Shown here: one piece after another, positions 8,716-17,152 of the stretch | Position numbering within the stretch: position 1 is the stretch's first letter | Layout: each line of letters opens with the position of its first letter | Source of the DNA: Synergistaceae bacterium | GTDB lineage: Bacteria > Synergistota > Synergistia > Synergistales > Aminobacteriaceae | DNA: 64,000 nt | Assembly (NCBI GenBank): GCA_018436725.1 | Contig: JAHDKT010000022.1 | Coordinates: 62,001-126,000 of the forward strand | Reading direction: 5' to 3' | Program-made: the position numbers and the translations under genes | Notes under the pieces: generated by a model | Told to the model about the DNA's origin: nothing | The model's input: the letters and a program-made list of their open reading frames with translations, nothing else | Database searches by the model: none

Positions 8716-9851
8716 CAGGCGGATTCTCCCCCTTCGTCCGACCGCCGGGGGGATCGGTCCGTTCTCCCATTTTGCGGCGGGGAGATGCTTTCAAGTCGTT
8801 TCTCCAGCTCTTTCACACGGGAGATCATTTCCGGAAGACGCTGCAGCGCCGCCTGCACACGGAAATTTTCCCTGTGCGGACGAGCCGGAAAGCCGGAGAC
8901 GACCTCGCCGGGAGGTACGTCCTTGATAGCGCCGCCCTTCGCCGCAACGGTGGCGCCCTTTCCAATACGGGTATGCTCCTTCACACCGCTTCCCGCCGCC
9001 ATAATAACGGCATCCTCAAGGACCGCGCTGCCCGCGATGCCGGTCATCGCGACGATGACGCAGTTCGCGCCGATTTGGACATTGTGCGCGATATGCACGT
9101 GATTGTCTATCTTCGTCCCGCTCCCCACCTCGGTGTCGTCAAGAGTCCCCCTGTCGATAGTAGTGCACGCTCCGACCTCCACGTCGTCTCCCAGCACGAC
9201 GCCGCCAAGCTGTGGGATCTTCCGCGGCGCGGTTCCATCAGTCGACGGGGCGACGCCGAAACCGTCGCAGCCGATAATCGCGTTGCTATGAATCAGGCAA
9301 CGACGGCCGATACGTACATTTTCGAACAGAACAACCCCAGGCTCCAGAACGCTTTCGGCGCCGACGGTACACCCTGCGCCGACGAAGGCCTTCCCGTACA
9401 AATAGGCGCCTTCTTCGACCACAGCCCCGGCTTCGACGATACATAAAGGCCCTATCCTGGCGGACGGGGCGATTACGGCTTCGCCGGAGACGACAGCGGA
9501 CGAATGGATACCTGATGTAGCGTACGTGCCGCGCGGAGTTCGTGCAAAAAGCGATAAGAGCAATGGGAAAACGTTTTTCGGATTCTCCACGGCGACTCCC
9601 ATCGCATCGGGGTGACGGGCAAAAAAATCGGGACTCGAAAGGAAGAACACGCCATCGCGCATCGTCCCCGTATCCGTCATGAGCGCTCCATTTCTCCGAG
9701 CGGAGGTTTCCCCGGCATCCCAAAGGCAGACGATCATGCCTTCGCGTCCTTTCGTCGGAGAAGCGACGCCGCGCACGCCATGCGCGCCGTCTCCGATATG
9801 CATCCCTCCGACTCTTTCGGCAAGAGTTCGGAGCGTCCAGCCTTCGTTCAT
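8715..9851 (-). CDS. lpxD: UDP-3-O-acylglucosamine N-acyltransferase LpxD
   Basis: A 378-residue acyltransferase that adds the second hydroxyacyl chain to UDP-3-O-acylglucosamine. An N-terminal uridine-binding domain (about 1-95) is followed by a long hexapeptide-repeat beta-helix (about 100-325). The IDNHVHIAHNVQIG segment holds the catalytic His. GCDGFG is the family lipid-binding motif. The C-terminus ends in a short coiled helix (about 330-355) and a charged tail of roughly 25 residues. It begins the Raetz-pathway part of the operon, 39 bases after the unrecognised barrel gene. Confidence 0.94.
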   Translation of the reverse strand: MNEGWTLRTLAERVGGMHIGDGAHGVRGVASPTKGREGMIVCLWDAGETSARRNGALMTDTGTMRDGVFFLSSPDFFARHPDAMGVAVENPKNVFPLLLSLFARTPRGTYATSGIHSSAVVSGEAVIAPSARIGPLCIVEAGAVVEEGAYLYGKAFVGAGCTVGAESVLEPGVVLFENVRIGRRCLIHSNAIIGCDGFGVAPSTDGTAPRKIPQLGGVVLGDDVEVGACTTIDRGTLDDTEVGSGTKIDNHVHIAHNVQIGANCVIVAMTGIAGSAVLEDAVIMAAGSGVKEHTRIGKGATVAAKGGAIKDVPPGEVVSGFPARPHRENFRVQAALQRLPEMISRVKELEKRLESISPPQNGRTDRSPRRSDEGGESA

Positions 9852-9890
9852 ACATTATCCTCCGTTCAAGGGGAAGTTCTGTACTGCGTA

Positions 9891-11201
9891 CTACAGGTCG
9901 CTGATCGCCTTCAGCGTCAGTTTATCATCGTCTCTCGCGTCGTAGTGCAGTTCGAGAGAGATTCGCTGATCAAGACGGTATCCCAGTCCGAGCATGGAGT
10001 CGCCGTCTTCGCTCAGCCGCCACCAGAAGTAGGGAGAACGGGCGCCTCCCGCGACCGAGAGCCGATACCAGAGAGTATTGCCGGGGAACGCTTTTTCCGC
10101 CCCTACCAGAATGTGTTTCCATGGACTCCACCGGAAGCCCCACCGGCTTTCGAGAGAGAAATCATTGGCTGCAAGCGTCCACTCGCCGTACAATTCCACA
10201 TCCCAGCCCGAAAACGGAAGGACGTTTCTTCCCAGGTGAAACCCGATTTCCGGGTACTTGCCATCCGCTCCGGCGTACGCGGCGATCCACGCGCGGATCG
10301 AATATCTCGGACTTTCCACCTCCGCCTCCACGGGGGAGAGCTGGTCCGGAGAAAAGGAGACATCCACGCGCGCGCGCGCGTTGGAAACCGTATTGGTATC
10401 AAGCAGCGCCTCGGCGGCGAGCGCCTCTATACGAAGCTTGTTTTTCGCCGCCCATTCGATCGGCAGACCGACCACCGGGGCAAGCGTCCGAAGAATTTTC
10501 TCCCTCAGGTCGGAGCGAAACGCCACGGGCAGCGTCTTCGAGGATATGGACGGCACAATGGCCAGCACCAAAGGCGGCTTGGGCGTAAAGGAAACTTGAA
10601 GAATCCGCTTTTCGTCCGCCGATCGACGAGCGCCCACGCTTCCTCCTTCAAGGCGCACAAGCAAAGAAGGGCTCCACCCGGGGAGAAGCGGCGCGCATGT
10701 ATCCTCTATCGCTTCCTTCAAAGCGACGTCCGCCCAGGAAAGCGCCTCCAGGGGAAGACGGGCGAGCATTCTACCGAACAGTACGGAAAGTTCGGAAGCG
10801 CTTTCGGCAAACCATTCACCGACAGGCGGCGAAAGGGAGGGAGGCATGATCTCCACATTCCAGGCGACCGGCGATTCAGGGGAGAGCGTGACGAGGATAC
10901 CGAATTCGGAGAGCGCGATCGAAGGCGAATATCCTATGAAGAGACGCCGCGCAACCATCGCGAGCAGCGCTCTGCGATCTTCTCCGGTGAGTTCGGAACG
11001 AGGAGACAGCTCGCTCCAGACCGAAAGCAGGCTCCGTTCTACACTTGGCCGGAGCCAGTAGGGCACTCCTTCGACACGGATGAGTTCCTGGCTCGACACG
11101 CGGGCTCCGCCGAGGAAAACAAGGGCTGCGGCGAGAAACAGCAGCGCGCAGCCCTTGGACACATCAGTAGAAACACACTTAAAAACGTCTGCTGAACGCA
11201 C
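9891..11201 (-). CDS. Predicted outer-membrane beta-barrel protein of unknown function
   Basis: I do not recognise this 436-residue protein. It starts with a short polar stretch and a hydrophobic signal segment (CALLFLAAALVFLGG) with a likely cleavage site after it and no lipobox. The final 140 residues alternate aromatic/hydrophobic and polar residues in short strands separated by turns, as in an outer-membrane barrel. The region before that has an alpha/beta look. The GTG at 11201 was preferred for its GGAG site; GTG at 11159 would give the same signal peptide. It sits between bamA and lpxD, where many diderms carry skp/ompH, but it does not resemble Skp. A role in envelope assembly is only inferred. 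Confidence 0.6.
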   Translation of the reverse strand: MRSADVFKCVSTDVSKGCALLFLAAALVFLGGARVSSQELIRVEGVPYWLRPSVERSLLSVWSELSPRSELTGEDRRALLAMVARRLFIGYSPSIALSEFGILVTLSPESPVAWNVEIMPPSLSPPVGEWFAESASELSVLFGRMLARLPLEALSWADVALKEAIEDTCAPLLPGWSPSLLVRLEGGSVGARRSADEKRILQVSFTPKPPLVLAIVPSISSKTLPVAFRSDLREKILRTLAPVVGLPIEWAAKNKLRIEALAAEALLDTNTVSNARARVDVSFSPDQLSPVEAEVESPRYSIRAWIAAYAGADGKYPEIGFHLGRNVLPFSGWDVELYGEWTLAANDFSLESRWGFRWSPWKHILVGAEKAFPGNTLWYRLSVAGGARSPYFWWRLSEDGDSMLGLGYRLDQRISLELHYDARDDDKLTLKAISDL

Positions 11202-11223
11202 GTCGACCGATTCTCCAAGTCCT

Positions 11224-12963
11224 TTAGAACATCTCTCCAAAACCGAAGTGCGTCCGTGACTCTCTCTCCCCCGTGGCGTGATCGAGACGGAAATTACCCA
11301 GCGGAGTTTTCACCCTGACGCCGAACCCCCAGGCATCGTGAAGATCGGACAAGTTCATGCTCTCCGTAAGCCACGCATTCCCCGCATCGTAAAAGACGAC
11401 AAAACCGAATGCCTTCTCTATGGGAACACGCAATTCGAAGTTCGCCAGGAACATCTCGGTCCCTTCGTACTCTCCGCCGTCGTATCCGCGGAGCGTGCTC
11501 GAACCGCCGAGCGAGTAGAGACTCGCCGTCGGCAACGTTCCGGAAGAGAAACCGACGCGCATCCGTGCGGCGAAGATCGCCGGATTGTCCGCGTCGCCGC
11601 CGATCTGACGGTTCAGCAAGTCCTCAAGCCCTCTGATAGGCGTGTAGTATCTTGCCTGCAGCCAATACTTCGTGTAGCTGTGCTCGCCGCCGAGAGCCTC
11701 TATCGCCTGCTCCACGTTCAGGTCGATGATATCTCCCTTGGGGAAACTCAGGTATGGGTCGGTGTTGTTTCGAGTGACGGTCCCCAAGACGGAGAATATC
11801 TTGCCTCGGGTCAGGTCATCCACTCCCGTCTGCTCACTGATATTGAAGGCGTCGACGTCTCGCCAGTCCAGAGTAAGGAACCAGCTGTACTTCTCGTCCT
11901 TACCGAATTTCCTTCCTGCGCCGACATAAAAGTTTTTCAATTCTTCGTCGTACTTAAGTTGTTTTACGCCACGTCTATAGTAGTAACGATCTTCCCATTT
12001 TCGGCGAGCAAAGCCGACCTTCCAAGCATAATTTTTCGAATCCATATAAGGTTCGGAATACGAAAACCAATACTGCTCGTTCTTCCCCGTCTCGAAGCCG
12101 ACCTCGCCGACGTGACCGAGTCCCTTCCAATTGGTGTCGGTATATGTCAGTCCTCCGGACCATCCACTTTCGGTTCCGTGACTAATGGATACTCCGACTT
12201 TGCCTGTTTTCTGCTCCATAACCGTGAGTATGATATCGGTTTCGTCCGGAGTTTCTCCCGGTTCGAAGCCGATGTTGATATCCTCGAAGTACCCCTTGCC
12301 CTGCAGCTTGTTGATAGAATGCCTCAGCACCGTAGCGTTGAAGGGGTCGCCTCGCTTCATCGTGATCTCGCGCGCGATCACGTGCGTTTTCGTTCTCCGA
12401 TTTCCCTGGATGACGATGTTGCCTACCTTCGGTTCCACGATCTGGACGTTGATCTTGCCGTCATTAATCTGAACGTCGGCGATCTTCACCATCACGTACC
12501 CGTCCTTATGATACTTCTCCTGTATACGGTCGAGATCATTTCGAAAGAAGACGCGGTTGAACACGTTGCCCGGCGCGGTAAAGACAAGTTTAAGAAGCTC
12601 CTCGTCCCTGTAGATGCTGTTTCCGGAGAACGATATGCTCTCGACGACCGGGTTCTCTCTCACGATGTAGGTGACGCCGACGCCTCCGGCGACGCTATGG
12701 AGATTGATATCGACGAAGGAGAAGAAGCCAAGGGCATAGATCGCTTCGACGTCGCTCTGAAGCTGTTCGCGGCTGAGAGGTTCGCCCGTTTTCGTGCGGA
12801 CAACGCCGAGGATGTGCTGCGAGACGACATGGTCGTTGCCCTCCACGTCAAGGGCCGCTACAAGAGGATCGGCAGCGGACGCCGGATACGCTCCGAACAA
12901 GACCGCAGCCAGAAAGCATACCATACCCGTTACGAGCCAGGATCTTCCAATTTTTTCTTTCAC
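11224..12963 (-). CDS. bamA: Outer-membrane protein assembly factor BamA (Omp85)
   Basis: A 579-residue Omp85 protein that inserts beta-barrels into the outer membrane. The GTG at 12963 has an AAGGAG site 9 bases upstream and gives a clean signal peptide ending in ASA. Three POTRA domains follow (about 33-100, 101-175, 176-250), each with a GN-loop such as FSGNSIYRDEEL and IQGNRRTKTHVI. A C-terminal 16-strand-type barrel contains the LRGYDGGEYEG segment that corresponds to the conserved (V/I)RG(F/Y) loop-6 motif. The protein ends in Phe, as usual for barrel proteins. It has three POTRAs rather than the five of proteobacterial BamA. Confidence 0.93.
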   Translation of the reverse strand: MKEKIGRSWLVTGMVCFLAAVLFGAYPASAADPLVAALDVEGNDHVVSQHILGVVRTKTGEPLSREQLQSDVEAIYALGFFSFVDINLHSVAGGVGVTYIVRENPVVESISFSGNSIYRDEELLKLVFTAPGNVFNRVFFRNDLDRIQEKYHKDGYVMVKIADVQINDGKINVQIVEPKVGNIVIQGNRRTKTHVIAREITMKRGDPFNATVLRHSINKLQGKGYFEDINIGFEPGETPDETDIILTVMEQKTGKVGVSISHGTESGWSGGLTYTDTNWKGLGHVGEVGFETGKNEQYWFSYSEPYMDSKNYAWKVGFARRKWEDRYYYRRGVKQLKYDEELKNFYVGAGRKFGKDEKYSWFLTLDWRDVDAFNISEQTGVDDLTRGKIFSVLGTVTRNNTDPYLSFPKGDIIDLNVEQAIEALGGEHSYTKYWLQARYYTPIRGLEDLLNRQIGGDADNPAIFAARMRVGFSSGTLPTASLYSLGGSSTLRGYDGGEYEGTEMFLANFELRVPIEKAFGFVVFYDAGNAWLTESMNLSDLHDAWGFGVRVKTPLGNFRLDHATGERESRTHFGFGEMF

Positions 12964-13069
12964 GCACGCTCTCTCCTTCCAAAAGACGAAGTGGACTCTC
13001 CCTGAACGGGACGAAAAATACGCTCTGCGGGAAAAACCGTTTTTTTGCATACCGTACCCGCTCCGAACT

Positions 13070-13798
13070 TTACGGATGCTGAAACCGTATCGGCGACTCT
13101 CTCTCCCTCAGGGCTTTCTGCCCTATCTGCACAAGAGCGAGGATCGAGTCCAGTTCGTTCGCCGGGGAAGACGGAAGAATTTCATTCTCTCCTCCCGGAA
13201 TCGCGCTTTTGCGCCCGGAAGAACGTGGTTCCGAAGCACTCGCGTCTTTGTGGCGAATCTCCCTTGATCTGCTTCCCAAGCCCGATTCCAAGGCTACTCG
13301 TCTGCCGGCGGTTTCATCACGAGGAACCGCGCCGAGAGCGGATTGCGCATCCTCCGCGCCGCCCCCCCTCCCCTCTTCGCGTCCGAGCGAGGCAACCCAC
13401 GCCAGATTCGCCTCGCTCAGGCTCTTTCTCAGAGCGGAGAGGACAGCCTGCTCGTCTCCGGTCACCCATTCGAGGGCGGGTTCCGCAGAACGAATAGATC
13501 CGGAATCGGAGGAACGGGCGGATCGGTTGTCCTGTACTGCGTTCTGCATTGCGAGCGGAGCGGCAAGAGCGAAGATCAAGACGACACTGAGAAAAGAGAC
13601 TCTCAAGAGAAGCGACCCGCGTCGTACAGGGCGCCTCGGAAGCGCCCCCTCGGCACGAGTCCATATCTCGCTTCTGACATCCTCCAGCTCCGCCTTCGCG
13701 CATTCCATATCAAGCAGCGCGCTGCTCCAAGACTCGGCGGAACATGCTTTGGCGCATCTTTCAAGCCATCTATAGATTCGAGCGATCTTCTTCTCCAT
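13070..13798 (-). CDS. Single-pass membrane protein, possible anti-sigma partner
   Basis: I do not recognise this 242-residue protein. A cytoplasmic-looking N-terminal domain of about 60 residues has a helical pattern with three cysteines (within RCAKACSA and MECAKAEL). One membrane segment follows (about 64-84), and then a roughly 155-residue low-complexity, Ser/Arg/Glu-rich exported region. The ATG at 13798 has a GGAGGA site. It lies 76 bases after a small sigma-70-family gene and before bamA. That layout (sigma factor, then a membrane protein with a short cytosolic head) is what anti-sigma factors show, but the cysteines do not match the standard zinc anti-sigma pattern, so the role is inference. 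Confidence 0.55.
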   Translation of the reverse strand: MEKKIARIYRWLERCAKACSAESWSSALLDMECAKAELEDVRSEIWTRAEGALPRRPVRRGSLLLRVSFLSVVLIFALAAPLAMQNAVQDNRSARSSDSGSIRSAEPALEWVTGDEQAVLSALRKSLSEANLAWVASLGREEGRGGGAEDAQSALGAVPRDETAGRRVALESGLGSRSREIRHKDASASEPRSSGRKSAIPGGENEILPSSPANELDSILALVQIGQKALRERESPIRFQHP

Positions 13799-13874
13799 AG
13801 AAAGTCCTCCCGGGCTCATGTTTCGCGCACGCGGAAAAACGTGCCTCGCGTCCACTGTATTCTCTTATCCCGTT

Positions 13875-14516
13875 TCAGACCTCGTTTGTGGTCTCGGCGC
13901 CGAGCCATTTCCGAAGTTTCGCCAGAGCGTTCCGTTTCAGACGATACACGTGGCTGATGTCGATCCCCCGCTCCTTCGCCACATCCTTCGCCTCTCTCCC
14001 TTCAAGCAGTAGGGCCTGCAGAACCTCTCCCTCTTTCGAAGGAAGGCGGCGAAGTTCGTCCGAGATCGCCAGCAGCGTTTCAAAGCTCTCCGGGACAAAA
14101 GGATCCTCCGGCATGAGGAACTCGTCGTCCACAGGGACGGGGGCTCTTTTCTCCGAACGCTGCAGAAAATTGATCATCTGCCCCTTAATTCTGTAGAAAG
14201 CGTACGTGGTGAACTTGAGATGCCGCTCCGGTTCGAACCTGTCCACCGCACGAATAAGCGCGATCATCCCTTCCTGAACGAGATCCTGGTACGAGGACGG
14301 CCGGACATGGAACTTCTTCGCAAACCAAAAGACGAGCGGACGATAGGAAACGATCAGCATATCCCGCGCTTCATCGTCATGCTCCTCCACCACGCGCCTC
14401 CACAGCTCCGCCTCCTCACGCCCGGCGAGAGACGGGCCGTCTCCTCCGGAAAGAGTTTCCCCGGCTGTCGGAGGGAAAGCCTCGTCTCTCTTTTCTGCAG
14501 ATTCTTTCCGGGTCAC
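13875..14516 (-). CDS. RNA polymerase sigma factor, sigma-70 family
   Basis: A 213-residue sigma factor with region 2 (about 55-125: LVQEGMIALIRAVDRFEP and KFTTYAFYRIKGQMINFLQR, the core-binding and -10-melting helices) and region 4 (about 160-205: LPSKEGEVLQALLLEGREAK then a helix-turn-helix). Region 3 is very short, so it resembles the small ECF/sporulation-like class, distinct from the FliA encoded at 21614-22366. GTG at 14516 was preferred because a GGGAG site lies 10 bases upstream. Its targets are unknown; position before bamA-lpx suggests envelope control. Confidence 0.85.
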   Translation of the reverse strand: MTRKESAEKRDEAFPPTAGETLSGGDGPSLAGREEAELWRRVVEEHDDEARDMLIVSYRPLVFWFAKKFHVRPSSYQDLVQEGMIALIRAVDRFEPERHLKFTTYAFYRIKGQMINFLQRSEKRAPVPVDDEFLMPEDPFVPESFETLLAISDELRRLPSKEGEVLQALLLEGREAKDVAKERGIDISHVYRLKRNALAKLRKWLGAETTNEV

Positions 14517-14576
14517 GGCATACACTCTCCCTTTTTTCGGATTCCAGTAGATTCTACCAGCAAGAGGGCCGCTTGT

Positions 14577-15224
14577 CTAAGCAGGAAAGGGGATATTCGG
14601 TAAAATTTCCGCAGGTAGCAGCGTATGGATTTCATCGTTGAGGAAGACGAGGGAGTTTCCTCTTCTTCCTGTCTCGACGCCTGTCACCGAGCAGTTCGAG
14701 AGCTTCATCCTCCATACGGACTCCGTGCTCAGTTCAAGAAGGAGAGAAAGGGCGGCCCGGATTATACCTCCATGGCTCACCAGAAGCAAGCGCTCCGACT
14801 CGGAGGCGAGCGCTTCATCAAGAACCTCGGAAAGTCGGACGCGAATATCGGGAAACAGCTCTCCGCCGGGAGGAGTGCACTCGAAAGGATTGCGCTTCCA
14901 CTCACGGAACTTCTGGGGGTCGGTAGCTTCCGCCTCGAAAATGGAAAGCCCTTCCCAAGCTCCGAAACCCATTTCGGCGAGTCCGGCGCGCGGCTCGACC
15001 GTGCCGCTACAGGACGCCGCGAGTATTTCGGCAGTCGTGAAGGCACGGGAGAGAGTACTCGACAAGATTCGCGCATCTTTCCACCCGCCGATTCGCAGCG
15101 CAAGCTTTTTTGCCTGCGCACACCCCTCGTCGTTAAGAGGAATGTCGCTCTTCCCCTGGAAGCGGTACTGCCCGTTCCATTCCGTTTTCCCATGCCGTAC
15201 GAAGTAAAGATGTTTTTTTGTCAC
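14577..15224 (-). CDS. Histidine phosphatase family protein (phosphoglycerate mutase-like)
   Basis: A 215-residue member of the histidine phosphatase superfamily (PhoE/CobC/GpmB type). The RHG motif with the phospho-accepting His is in YFVRHGKTEWN near the N-terminus. The second catalytic His is in LLLVSHGGIIRAAL (about residue 150). The E-x-x-F/W segment EMGFGAWEGL is present. The GTG at 15224 is favoured by a perfect GGAGG site 8 bases upstream. Substrate cannot be predicted: cobalamin-precursor phosphatases and general sugar phosphatases share these motifs, and no cobalamin genes are nearby. It lies after the tRNA terminator, so it needs its own promoter. Confidence 0.82.
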   Translation of the reverse strand: MTKKHLYFVRHGKTEWNGQYRFQGKSDIPLNDEGCAQAKKLALRIGGWKDARILSSTLSRAFTTAEILAASCSGTVEPRAGLAEMGFGAWEGLSIFEAEATDPQKFREWKRNPFECTPPGGELFPDIRVRLSEVLDEALASESERLLLVSHGGIIRAALSLLLELSTESVWRMKLSNCSVTGVETGRRGNSLVFLNDEIHTLLPAEILPNIPFPA

Positions 15225-15290
15225 GGAGTAGTCCTCCATACTCTTGGGCATTTTTCGAGAAAATGATACCACATCGAACGCGGAGTGCAT

Positions 15291-15321
15291 AAAAAAGAGG
15301 TTCCGCCTGCGGCGAAACCTC
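15291..15321 (-). terminator. Intrinsic terminator of the tRNA unit
   Basis: On the minus strand an 11-bp stem (GAGGTTTCGCC pairing with GGCGGAACCTC, one G-T wobble) with loop GCA is followed directly by six T. It begins 10 bases after the tRNA-Thr CCA end and is a textbook rho-independent terminator. Confidence 0.88.
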
Positions 15322-15330
15322 CGTTTTTCC

Positions 15331-15406
15331 TGGAGCCGGTGTGCGGACTTGAACCGCAGACCTGCGCATTACGAGTGCGCTGCTCTACCAACTGAGCTAC
15401 ACCGGC
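15331..15406 (-). tRNA. tRNA-Thr (anticodon CGT)
   Basis: A 76-base cloverleaf including encoded CCA. The acceptor stem GCCGGTG pairs with CACCGGC, the D-arm has AGCTCAGTTGGTAGAGC, and the anticodon loop is CTCGTAA. The T-arm contains GGTTCAAGTCC. Third of three tRNAs in one transcript. Confidence 0.95.
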
Positions 15407-15413
15407 GAAATAA

Positions 15414-15489
15414 TGGCGGTCCCAACGGGATTCGAACCCGTGTCACAGCCTTGAAAGGGCTGTGTCCTAGGCCACTGGACGATGGGACC
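15414..15489 (-). tRNA. tRNA-Glu (anticodon TTC)
   Basis: A 76-base cloverleaf including encoded CCA. The acceptor stem GGTCCCA pairs with TGGGACC with discriminator G, and the anticodon loop CTTTCAA sits on a CAGCC/GGCTG stem. It has the long GGCCTAGGAC D-loop typical of tRNA-Glu. Confidence 0.95.
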
Positions 15490-15506
15490 GCGTTCATGCT
15501 TGAAAG

Positions 15507-15582
15507 TGGTGAGCCGTGTGGGAGTCGAACCCACGACACCCGGATTAAAAGTCCGGTGCTCTGCCATCTGAGCTAACGGCTC
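15507..15582 (-). tRNA. tRNA-Lys (anticodon TTT)
   Basis: A 76-base cloverleaf including encoded CCA. The acceptor stem GAGCCGT pairs with ACGGCTC, and the anticodon loop CTTTTAA sits on a CCGGA/TCCGG stem. It is the first gene of the three-tRNA unit, 27 bases below the -10 box of a strong promoter. Confidence 0.95.
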
Positions 15583-15608
15583 GACTCTTCCTGCGTGCGC
15601 AAGTGATT

Positions 15609-15636
15609 ATTTTACACAAAAAATCGAGCACGTCAA
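15609..15636 (-). promoter_or_regulatory. Housekeeping-type promoter of the tRNA unit
   Basis: On the minus strand TTGACG (15631-15636) and TAAAAT (15609-15614) are separated by 16 bases, close to sigma-70 consensus, and point at tRNA-Lys. An AT-rich spacer lies between the boxes. Confidence 0.8.
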
Positions 15637-15705
15637 GCGCTGATCGTTCTTTTTTCGGGCCTTTTTATTTCATCTTTTTCTTAAGGGCGACGGTTCGCGG
15701 AAAAA

Positions 15706-17127
15706 TCAGCGCCTCGAAGGGGCGTCCACAGTCCGCCTGTACCCCGATCTTCTCTCTTGAAGCCCTCGGAGAAGGGCTTCTCCGCGGGCTATCTGTTCGG
15801 ACACTCTCTCGGGAGACGTCCCGCCGTATGTCCTCCGTCTTTCGACGGCCATTTCCAGAGAGAGCATGGGGAAGAGATCCTCGCCCGCCTCCGGCAGAAG
15901 GTCCTTCCACTCCTCCCGAGAAAGTTCGAAAAGCCCCTTCCCTCTGGCAAGGCACTCTTTTACGAGACGCCCCGTCATGGAGTGGGCATCGCGGAAAGGA
16001 ACGCCCTTCGAGACGAGGTGTTCGGCGACGTCGGTCGCCAGAGCAAACCCGTCCTCCATCCCTTCCACTGCGCGTTTCGTATCGACGTCTACCGTGGAGA
16101 GCAGGGGCGGAAGGACGGCGAGAATCTGGTCGACCGTATCGAGAGAAGCGTGAAGACCGCGCTTGTCCTCCTGAAGATCGCGGTCGTACGTCATCGGCAG
16201 CGCTTTCAGGGTGATCAGGAGGTCGAGAAGGTGTCCGATCGTCTGTCCGGCTTTTCCGCGGATCAGCTCGAGCACATCCGGGTTTTTTTTCTGAGGCATC
16301 ATGCTTGATCCCGTGCAGAACGCGTCGGGGAGCAAAAGCCAGCCGAACTCCCTGGAGGAGTAGATCACGAAATCCTCCGCGAGCCTGCTGCAATGGACGG
16401 CGAAGAGGGCAGCGAACGAATGGTAGTCCACCATATAGTCTCTTTGAGAAACCGTGTCGAGGCTGTTGCAGGTGGGCTCCGGAAAACCGAGCAACGAGGA
16501 CGTGAAGAAGCGGTCGAGCGGGAGAGTCGACCCCGCCAACGCTCCTGCGCCGAGCGGACATTCGTTCAGAGAATCCAGCGCGAAGAAGAGGCGCGAAACG
16601 TCGCGGGAAAAGACTGTGAAATGCGCCATCCAGTAGTGCCCCATGGATATGGGCTGAGCCTGTTGGAGGTGCGTATACCCGGCGATCGTCGTCCTCCGGT
16701 GCTTCTCGGCGAGGCGGAGCAGTCCGTCGAGCAGGCGCTCCATTCCTTCGGCGATGCCGAGGAGACGATCTCTGAGAAACAGCCGCATCGTCGTCGCGAC
16801 CTGGTCGTTTCGGCTTCTTCCGGTATGGAGCTTCGCGCCGGCAGGTCCGAGAAGTTCGATCAGACGGCTCTCAATGTTCATGTGTACATCTTCGAGTTCC
16901 AGAGTCGGCACCAGAATACCCTCGGAAATTTCGGTCCGTATGCGTTGCAGCCCGTCTTCGATCTTTCCGACCTCCGATGGGGTGAGAATACCTATGGTCC
17001 CCAGCATTCTGGCGTGGGCGATACTACCGGCGATATCCCACGGCGCCAGAACCCAATCCAGATCAAGCGACTGTGTAAAATCACGCACAACAGCCGCAGT
17101 CGATTCCGTAAAACGCCCTTTCCACAT
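15706..17127 (-). CDS. argH: Argininosuccinate lyase
   Basis: A 473-residue enzyme of the fumarase/aspartase superfamily that splits argininosuccinate into arginine and fumarate. The superfamily signature GSSMMPQKKNPD, with the catalytic Ser loop, lies near residue 280. The GRSRNDQVATTMRL and GYTHLQQAQPISMGH segments carry substrate-binding and catalytic His residues. The ATG at 17127 has an AAGGAG site 8 bases upstream and matches where homology begins. No other arginine gene is in the window, so it is isolated from its pathway; it follows the DUF501 gene by 25 bases. Confidence 0.95.
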   Translation of the reverse strand: MWKGRFTESTAAVVRDFTQSLDLDWVLAPWDIAGSIAHARMLGTIGILTPSEVGKIEDGLQRIRTEISEGILVPTLELEDVHMNIESRLIELLGPAGAKLHTGRSRNDQVATTMRLFLRDRLLGIAEGMERLLDGLLRLAEKHRRTTIAGYTHLQQAQPISMGHYWMAHFTVFSRDVSRLFFALDSLNECPLGAGALAGSTLPLDRFFTSSLLGFPEPTCNSLDTVSQRDYMVDYHSFAALFAVHCSRLAEDFVIYSSREFGWLLLPDAFCTGSSMMPQKKNPDVLELIRGKAGQTIGHLLDLLITLKALPMTYDRDLQEDKRGLHASLDTVDQILAVLPPLLSTVDVDTKRAVEGMEDGFALATDVAEHLVSKGVPFRDAHSMTGRLVKECLARGKGLFELSREEWKDLLPEAGEDLFPMLSLEMAVERRRTYGGTSPERVSEQIARGEALLRGLQERRSGYRRTVDAPSRR

Positions 17128-17152
17128 GGGCACAACTCCTTTCGGAAAAATT

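Noticed and set aside
10367-10380. A run of alternating CG.
   Set aside because: It is inside a gene and encodes an Ala-Arg repeat; a short run in GC-rich DNA is expected.
15640-15705. A terminator right after argH.
   Set aside because: Only a 4-5 bp stem (CGCC/GGCG) precedes a short T run; too weak to call.
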